A stretch of 20,723 nt of DNA from a virus. Location: the IMG/VR virus record IMGVR_UViG_3300034111_000937, positions 1 to 20,723 of that record; one strand, written 5' to 3'. Below the pieces are notes generated by a model. That model was given only the letters and a program-made list of their open reading frames with translations, was not told where the DNA came from and searched no databases. Positions 11,686-18,000 of this stretch are shown in pieces; the stretch's first letter is position 1, and each line of letters starts with the position of its first letter. The translations under genes were made by a program, and so were the position numbers.

Positions 11686-12438
11686 TCACCACAACGAGAC
11701 GTTTTGTGTCACTTTCACCAGCCTGTCGCGTTCCTTAGCGTTCGGTTTGTGCTGGTGGTAATCGTCGATAGCGCGAACCAACTTGTCTCGATGCTGGTGC
11801 GCAATGCTCTTCACCTTCGCAGCAGCTTCTGCAGGAGTATCCTTCTTGACCTCTTTCTCGAGCTTCTTGCCGTCACCACCAGCACGCTCCGCAGCTGCTT
11901 TCTGCTTAGGCTTAGGCAAGCTGGCGAGTTTCTTGACCGCTGGAGTAGACATGTTTGCCGTGACAGGCTTTACCTCATCGTCAATCGTTGCTACCAGTTC
12001 AGCTCGCTCAACGTCTCGGTACACTTTGCGAATAGACACCTCTGATTCGTCAGCAACCGTCTTGACGGCAGCTCTCTTTTTCGAACCGCTCTTGATGTGA
12101 TACGCGACCATCTCAGCGCGAAACTTCGACTGAGCACCTAGAGTAAGATTTCTCTGTCCGATTGCGTCACGCTTAATGCGGTACTCAACCTCTTCAAGCG
12201 TTTCAGCATCTTCATACACTTGCACCACTTCGAACGGCAGCTTGTGTTTCTTGCATAGCCTGTAACGATGGTGACCGTCTACAAGCAAATCGCCCCATAA
12301 CCAAAGAGGACTATGCGAGCCTCCTTCCGCCAAGATGGAGTCTTCGAGAGTCCTTAATTGCTCTTTTTCGAGAGGAGGAATCAACGCCTCAATGCGACTG
12401 TCGACTCGAATCTTGCCGTTAAACTCTTTCTTCACCAT
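11686..12438 (-). CDS. ParB/Srx-domain protein (250 aa)
   Basis: The start is ATG at 12438 (MVKKEFNGKI), nine bases after AAGGA; an ATG three codons earlier abuts that site. The N-terminal domain has IEALIPPLEKEQLRTLEDSI and LLVDGHHRYRLC (54-58 DGHHR), the ParB/sulfiredoxin-like fold, which hydrolyses CTP or ATP or cuts DNA in different members. A helix-turn-helix-like stretch follows (AVKTVADESEVSIRKVYRDV). The Lys/Ala-rich C-terminal third contains the PAEAAAKVKS peptide that also occurs in gene 1408-1833. In phages such proteins act in DNA binding, partition or transcription; which one applies here is open. Confidence 0.88.
   Translation of the reverse strand: MVKKEFNGKIRVDSRIEALIPPLEKEQLRTLEDSILAEGGSHSPLWLWGDLLVDGHHRYRLCKKHKLPFEVVQVYEDAETLEEVEYRIKRDAIGQRNLTLGAQSKFRAEMVAYHIKSGSKKRAAVKTVADESEVSIRKVYRDVERAELVATIDDEVKPVTANMSTPAVKKLASLPKPKQKAAAERAGGDGKKLEKEVKKDTPAEAAAKVKSIAHQHRDKLVRAIDDYHQHKPNAKERDRLVKVTQNVSLW
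11804..11835. repeat. Donor-like copy of the 32-bp segment at 1484-1515
   Basis: This copy lies inside the ParB-like gene and fits its Lys/Ala-rich context without interruption, so it is more likely the source. The other copy is flanked by a fresh duplication. Confidence 0.9.
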
Positions 12439-12453
12439 AGCTCTCATTCCTTA

Positions 12454-12618
12454 CTAACAAACGCCAAGAAACCCTGCACGCCACGCCCACCTTTGCGGTA
12501 AATCATTCGGGTACTTGCACGCTGTTGCGTCTTTACCGTCAATCGCAGCCTGCATCCCCTCGTCATATGCGTCTGGGTACTTACGAATAGCTTCCCAGAC
12601 TTGCTTATCGATTTTCAT
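12454..12618 (-). CDS. Rmf/CrpP-like small protein (54 aa)
   Basis: ATG at 12618 (MKIDKQVWEAIRKYPDAY) has GAGAG upstream; an in-frame TTG 16 codons earlier is not supported. The pattern AYDEGMQAAIDGKDATACKY followed by PNDLPQRWAWRAGFLG (G..AA..G....CPY ... W..GF) is that of Rmf/CrpP-family proteins. Ribosome modulation factor dimerises ribosomes, while CrpP was reported in antibiotic resistance, and phage members are mostly uncharacterised. A ribosome or small-molecule role is therefore only a hint. It sits 15 bp upstream of the parB-like gene. Confidence 0.7.
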   Translation of the reverse strand: MKIDKQVWEAIRKYPDAYDEGMQAAIDGKDATACKYPNDLPQRWAWRAGFLGVC

Positions 12619-12628
12619 TATCAAACTC

Positions 12629-12886
12629 TCAACTGTCCGTCGCGACTTTCTCGGCAGCAGTCTCAAGCAGACCCAAGTACCGCGAGTCCCTGTCTTTCTT
12701 GCTGCACTTCTCCATTGGGTAAATGCGGTCGATTAACGCCAACTTCGCTTGATGGTCGCTCACCGCAACAATCCACATATCGCAATCGTCTTTCGTTACT
12801 GCGAACAACAACATGTCCCGCTTGCGACTATCCTTAATTGCAGCCAGTTCATTATCGTGAACGACTGCCTTTTTTTCTTCTGACAT
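12629..12886 (-). CDS. Hypothetical protein (85 aa)
   Basis: ATG at 12886 is preceded by AGAGAG at seven to eight bases. The product is charged: an N-terminal helix with Lys/Glu (SEEKKAVVHDNELAAIKDSR), a beta-like core (MLLFAVTKDDCDMWIVAVSD), then a helix AKLALIDRIY. I recognise no family. It follows gene 12916-13197 by 29 bases on the same strand, and its stop is ten bases before the Rmf-like start. Confidence 0.65.
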   Translation of the reverse strand: MSEEKKAVVHDNELAAIKDSRKRDMLLFAVTKDDCDMWIVAVSDHQAKLALIDRIYPMEKCSKKDRDSRYLGLLETAAEKVATDS

Positions 12887-12915
12887 AATAGCTCTCTATA
12901 AAAAAGTTATGCTGA

Positions 12916-13197
12916 CTAGATAATCTCAATCGACTCTACGTTGAAATTGTTTCCGCCATCACTCGTCACCAAGTAATGCTTGTAGCCACTACGCAGGACG
13001 AACCTCGAGTCTGGTTTAATGCTCTCACGAACAGCCTTGCAGCTATCGTGGAACTCCTTGCTTGCAGTCTCGAATTGCTCCACTGCACGCAGGTACTCAC
13101 GCACAGCTGAACTAATTCTCAACTGCGACCGAATCTCTTCCATCATCGGGTCTTCGGTCTTCTCAATAACAACTTCGCTTGTAGCCACTTCACTCAT
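12916..13197 (-). CDS. Hypothetical protein, first gene after operator (93 aa)
   Basis: The start is ATG at 13197 (MSEVATSEVV) because AGGAG lies eight bases upstream. A GTG 14 codons earlier would begin inside the operator. The central part is a long amphipathic helix (SAVREYLRAVEQFETASKEF, then CKAVRESIK); the end is beta-like (RFVLRSGYKHYLVTSDGG). No family is recognised. The TGTGACA palindrome lies 35 bp upstream, so this gene opens the transcription unit that runs through parB, helicase and the modification cassette. Confidence 0.7.
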   Translation of the reverse strand: MSEVATSEVVIEKTEDPMMEEIRSQLRISSAVREYLRAVEQFETASKEFHDSCKAVRESIKPDSRFVLRSGYKHYLVTSDGGNNFNVESIEII

Positions 13198-13231
13198 TTC
13201 AAATCTCCTAAAAACTTTAAAGGTCAAAATC

Positions 13232-13265
13232 TGTGACACGCTGTCACAAAATTGGTCACAAAATT
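13232..13265. promoter_or_regulatory. Palindromic operator plus adjacent half-site repeat
   Basis: TGTGACA-CGC-TGTCACA occupies 13232-13248, 35 bp before the ATG at 13197. Next to it GTCACAAAATT occurs twice with a 12-base period (13243-13253 and 13255-13265), so a second half-site is stacked on the operator. It reaches into the stop codon of the ERF gene. Confidence 0.75.
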
Positions 13266-14043
13266 ACTCACTCAATGTAGCTGCCTTGGCTTTATAGAAC
13301 GGGCGAACTCCATCGCCAACACTCTTCGCTTCTTTCGCTAGGATAAGACCTAGCGAGTGCAGTTCTTGCTTAGTGGAAGCCTTATTCAGAAACTTCTTCC
13401 ACATGTCGCAATAGTAAGGCAATGTTGCGCTCTGCACATTCTTTGCCTCTTTTCGCCAATCAATACCAAGCTCAGCTAGCTTTTCAGCGTCGTCCGACTG
13501 ATTGATTGCATTCACCCATCCTTGCGAAGCCTCGTCTAGGTCGTCGTACTCCACGGCAGGAGTAACAACAGCGGTGGTGTTGACATCCTTGCCTGGCTTG
13601 ACAATATTGTCATGCTCGTTGTCTGGCTGACCTCGCAGGTGGAAAGCTGATAAGTAGGCTGACTTCGAGGCGTAGCTAACCGCTTTACCAGTCGCCTTGT
13701 CGCTGTAGTCGAGCCCTTGCCCCCAACCAACAATCTTGGTTCGTTCGTCTGGTCTGTCTACGTTCACCAACTCAATGGTGATTGCACACTCTGCGTACCA
13801 CGCACCACGGTCCTTGCCGTACCTGTCTTTTTCGACAAAGTACTCCAGCTTCCTGTCGGTGATTTCCGTTACGGTGCAAACCACACCATGCTCAATCAAC
13901 GCGACACGCAACTTGTCGTCGATGTCATCGATGCGATGAAAAGCGTACTTTTCCCCGTAATCAACACGACCACCTTTGCCGATGGCTCCCATGCTCTCCA
14001 TGACTTTGTTGATACGCTGGTACAAATTTAGACTCTCACTCAT
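13264..14043 (-). CDS. erf: ERF-family single-strand annealing protein (259 aa)
   Basis: ATG at 14043 (MSESLNLYQRINKVMESMG) has GGAG nine bases upstream. The ERF signature is present: LYQRINKVMESMGAIGK, the GWGQGLDYSDKATGKAVSYA (about residues 107-126) segment, then SKSAYLSAFHLRG. ERF proteins bind single-stranded DNA and anneal complementary strands in phage recombination and circularisation of terminally repeated genomes. Residues after 150 are a variable linker and a helical C-terminal region. It lies 27 bp downstream of a PD-(D/E)XK nuclease gene, giving an exonuclease/annealase pair. Confidence 0.92.
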   Translation of the reverse strand: MSESLNLYQRINKVMESMGAIGKGGRVDYGEKYAFHRIDDIDDKLRVALIEHGVVCTVTEITDRKLEYFVEKDRYGKDRGAWYAECAITIELVNVDRPDERTKIVGWGQGLDYSDKATGKAVSYASKSAYLSAFHLRGQPDNEHDNIVKPGKDVNTTAVVTPAVEYDDLDEASQGWVNAINQSDDAEKLAELGIDWRKEAKNVQSATLPYYCDMWKKFLNKASTKQELHSLGLILAKEAKSVGDGVRPFYKAKAATLSE

Positions 14044-14070
14044 GCTCAATCTCCAAAACAAAAGTAAAAA

Positions 14071-14886
14071 CTAGAACTCAAGTCCAAGCGACATGCCCGC
14101 GTAGACAACACGAGCCTGCTTGACTCGCAAACGAAGCTCATCGAGGTAAGTGTGGTTGATAGGAAACTCAAATACCTTAATCCTGTCCTTCTCAGGAATC
14201 TTGTGTGCGATGATGTGCATCGCATCCACCTTCTTGATTAGCTCTTGGTAAATGGGGTTTTCCTCGTCACAGTTGAAACGGAAGTACAGTCGCTTTTTCT
14301 CCTCATCAACTAATGCCTTAGGGGTGTCCACCAGGACGTGGCACAGGCGAAACATCTTACGACCAGTCATCGCCATATAGACTTGCCCCTGCGCGTAGTA
14401 CATTGGGTCTGGACGTCGCGTCTCGATAAATGTCCTGAGTGTCCAAGATGCCTTAGCGTCCTCAACGGCATCGTCGAGAATAACGTCAGGTGTGCCAGTG
14501 AAGTGCGAATCCTCAAACGAGTCTTCATTCTTGACACGAAACCCACCATTAATTTGACGAGTCATAATGCCAATGACTTCATCCTCACACATCAGCCCCT
14601 TCAGGATCTCGTTAGAAACGAGTGGCTCGTCGTACCCAAACGTGTTCCGCATCCACACATCGCGGATGTAAGACATCGCGGTGGCACCAAACTCAAAATC
14701 TCCGTCTCGCTTGGCAATCAGCTCGTCAAGTTCTGCCTGCATGTTTGCAGTCAAAGGCTTGGCTTCTGGATTGTCTTTCCTGGCTTGCAGCTCTTCGAGT
14801 TTCGCAAGCTGTTTGTCAGTTATGGCGTTCCCGCCGACCAGCAAGTTGCCGACAGCACTTGCCCTAAATTTCACCTCGTCACTCAT
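14071..14886 (-). CDS. PD-(D/E)XK phage exonuclease, YqaJ/RecB-like (271 aa)
   Basis: ATG at 14886 (MSDEVKFRASAVGNLLVGG) has GGAG six bases upstream; in-frame TTG and ATG codons just before it overlap that site. A cluster CEDEV near residue 100, GTPDV (131-135), EDAKAS (D143-x-K145) and QGQVYM (Q166-x3-Y170) give the full motif set of RecB/YqaJ-like nucleases: metal-binding Asp, D-x-K, and Q-x3-Y. Such enzymes digest one strand from DNA ends and load the annealing protein. The next gene downstream is ERF, so the two form a recombination module. A long Lys/Glu segment at residues 24-62 is an unusual insertion or linker. Confidence 0.8.
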   Translation of the reverse strand: MSDEVKFRASAVGNLLVGGNAITDKQLAKLEELQARKDNPEAKPLTANMQAELDELIAKRDGDFEFGATAMSYIRDVWMRNTFGYDEPLVSNEILKGLMCEDEVIGIMTRQINGGFRVKNEDSFEDSHFTGTPDVILDDAVEDAKASWTLRTFIETRRPDPMYYAQGQVYMAMTGRKMFRLCHVLVDTPKALVDEEKKRLYFRFNCDEENPIYQELIKKVDAMHIIAHKIPEKDRIKVFEFPINHTYLDELRLRVKQARVVYAGMSLGLEF

Positions 14887-15027
14887 AGTCATCTCCAAAG
14901 CTAAAGGTCACTCTCAACCAGGAGCATCCTAGCAGTCGCACCCCAAGATGCAATTGCACCCTGGGAATATTTTGGAAATTTTTTTAGCTTATCGGTTTTC
15001 GATAACCTGGCTAACTTTGCTATAAAC
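14887..15027 (-). promoter_or_regulatory. Leader region of the recombination block: palindrome, hairpin, possible promoter
   Basis: The 141-base gap contains an imperfect 24-bp palindrome at 14942-14965 (12-bp arms, two mismatches, CAATTG centre). A second inverted repeat has TTATCG/CGATAA at 14989-15005 with outer TTAGC/GCTAA at 14984-14988 and 15010-15014. No T-run follows the hairpin on the minus strand, so a terminator for the giant gene is not clear. On the minus strand TTGCAT and TAGGAT with a 16-base spacer could be a promoter for the nuclease and ERF genes, overlapping the palindrome. Confidence 0.4.
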
Positions 15028-18000
15028 CTATTGCGAATACACTTTTCTCAGCTGTTTCAATCGGTCACTTAATGCTTCTTTGTAAACACGAACCCCGCCT
15101 CGCATCTCTCTCGCGGATCCGTAGGACGATTCCCAGTGTTTAATTAGCAGTTTGCGAGAATCATCCAGCGTAAAGCCTGACTTTCTAAGGCTTTCCAAGG
15201 CAGCGTCCCTTTCTTTTACCGCTTGACTATACGTCTCCTCGTTTTTGTACGTTTTTCGAATCGGGTTCGCTGACGCGGCGTACACTAACCCTTGCTTGCG
15301 GTCTTCGCGACGTTCCGCAACTTCAGTCATCTGCTCTTTGCTCAGAAGCCCTTTGTAAGCAGGCTCTTTTGAATCGAACGTCATCTTCTTCAGGTCTTTA
15401 TCGAACTGCTTCTTGCGCTGCTCAATCGTGCCCTTCCTGTAATTCGACTCTGGACCGTACGTGCTGGCTCCCATGCCATGCAATGAAAGCAGCGAGATTA
15501 CTGCGCCTTGCGGGATTCCTCGCGATTCAGCCGTATCCCTGATTTCTCGGAGAGACAACGGAATAAACAAGTTCACAAGTGACGAGTAAGGAGTCACATC
15601 CTGACCGACAACATTCTCCAAAGTTGCTATATCCAATGCTGCACCAGGGATTGGAGCAAGCTTTGTTCGGATAAAGTTCCCAATGACACCAGCCACTCCA
15701 AGTCCTCCGTATGGAGCTTTTTCGCCTCGCAAATCCACAACCTCCCCATCTGGGTCTACTCGCTGTCCGTATCTAATACGCCCCATCAAAACCATAACCT
15801 GCGACAAGCCAGACATCGGGTCGATTCGAGTCTCGCCAAGCTTAATCTTTAAGAAGTCGCTTGAACGAGGGTCCAGGCTAACCGTTGGCTTTTCTTCATC
15901 ATCGTCCCCAAGCAGGCTTCCAAGAGCCACCGTCAACGCAAGGAACGACCCGACGCCAGTCGCGTGCCGAATGTACTCCATGGCAATCGCCTTCTTGACT
16001 CGCCCAGACACCTTTGTGCTTCCCAGCAACCACAACGGCATTCCAAGGTACTGGAATCGCGATGCGACGAATCGAGGTGCAAAGAACAGCATGTTGGCTT
16101 GCTCTGCCCACTTCATCATCGGACCAAGCTCCGACCGACCTGTAGCCGCGTTGATGTACATGGCGATTACCTTGGCTTCGTCGGCAGTCACTTGACCGCC
16201 TTTGCCTAGATTGGCAACCATGTGCTTGAACAGCTTGAAGCGGATCCCGTTAAGGAATGTCATGTAGCCTCGCGCAGAAGATGCGATTGGAGTCAGTAAC
16301 TTCTGACTGAACACATTCAGACTCGAGCCTGGCGCTCCAATGCCTGTTCTCGCCCAGCGCCCCATAAACGCCTCTTCTTGCTTGGTAATTTTTCCTTCCT
16401 CTTCGGTGATAGACAGACCAGCCGTTATGGCAAACTGGTACATGTCGTCATTGCGGATTTTTTCCGCTGTATCAAATGCCGATGCTTCCCGTCGCATCGC
16501 GCTGTACATCTCCTTGCTCGTCTCAGCCGCCATTCGCGGGTGAGCAAACGCAACAGCTCCACCTTGACGAAACACCGCCGAGAAGTCCAAGGACGTCATC
16601 AGCGCTCGAGACAAATGAACTGTTTCCTTGATGTAATCCCAAGCTCTTTCCTTAGGGCTCATGTTCTGCAGTCGATACAAACCTGCCAGGCGGAAAAACT
16701 CGTCCTTCACTTTCTGCAGCTCAAGCTTCAGTGCTAATTGCTCTTGAGTAAGAACCCTGACTTCTTTCTTTGGCTTTGGGTCGAAGTAGCTATGCAAAGC
16801 CATGTCTTTGTAGTCAGCAATCTTCTTCATCAAGCTCGCCTTGTACGCTTTGTCGATTTGCTCTGGAGTGCGATTCTTAACTCCACGCAGCAAATCTCGC
16901 TGGTCCCGTAACGCATCAATGCGAGCTCTCTTAGCATCCAGCTCTGGCGTCGATATTGGCTCTGCTGACCTCGGTCCAGCGAACTCACCCGTTTGCAATT
17001 GTTTTTCCAAGTCAGCAATCACCCTGTCCAGAACTCGACTGGTCGCAGCAATTCGCTGGTCCATCGTAGCTTCAGGCTTTGGGAATAACTCCTTATGCTG
17101 CTTCATAAGCTCATCTAGCTGCTTGCGAAGCTCTATAACTTCTGGGTCCGCCTTCGTATCGGTGCGAGTACGAACAATCTTTTCCCTTCGGTCTATTTCA
17201 AACTGCACATCCTTGATTCTGTTTCGTAACGCAGTTTTGGTTGCAGCAATCGCTGTTTTTAGTTGCGACTCTGGATCCGTAACAACAAACCCGCCACGTC
17301 GTTTCATTTCATTAACCTGAGCAATCAGACGTCGCTCTTCATCGCTTGGCTCTCGCCTTTCGACACCAGTCTTTGCTGGAGCAATCTTGTTGCGCATATC
17401 GTCCAGTTTAGCCAACTGCTGCAACTGCCCGTTTATATCTCGAAGAATCTTGTCGGTTTCGTTGTCAGACAACTGCGAATACTGACCGTACCCGCTCATC
17501 GCATCCATCGTTTCGCGAACTGTAATTTCAGGAATGAACTCTTGCAGCGACTCGTGCACTCCCTGGACAACATCGTCACGTTTCGTAATTCCAGCTTCCA
17601 CTAACGAACGCTCAATTTGCTTTGCAAGCCTAGACAGAGCTCGAACATTGTTCACATCAACCATTGGAGTTGGGATATCTCCGTTGTCATGCATTTCCTT
17701 CCACGCAGTCGCAAACGCCGCCCTGGCAGAAACAGGAATGTCGGAACCCAAATCCTTTCGAATGTTCGCAAGAAACTCACCCAGCGAGAAGATACCCATG
17801 TCTACATACGCCTGAATGACCGTCTTGGCTTCGTCAGCCATCTGCTCGTCTTGCGTTGCAAACAACGATTCCGTATCGCCCTTGCTACTTAAAGCGAAAA
17901 CAGATGCGAACTTGTTCCTGAACGCAGTCAGCTTGTCTACCGCTTTGCTGCGGACGGCTTTTGGAATCGGCACAGCCTTGCTCTTGCTGTCCTCAATCTG

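Noticed and set aside
14984-15014. Rho-independent terminator of the giant gene.
   Set aside because: The hairpin is followed by A residues rather than T residues on the minus strand, so it does not fit the usual form.
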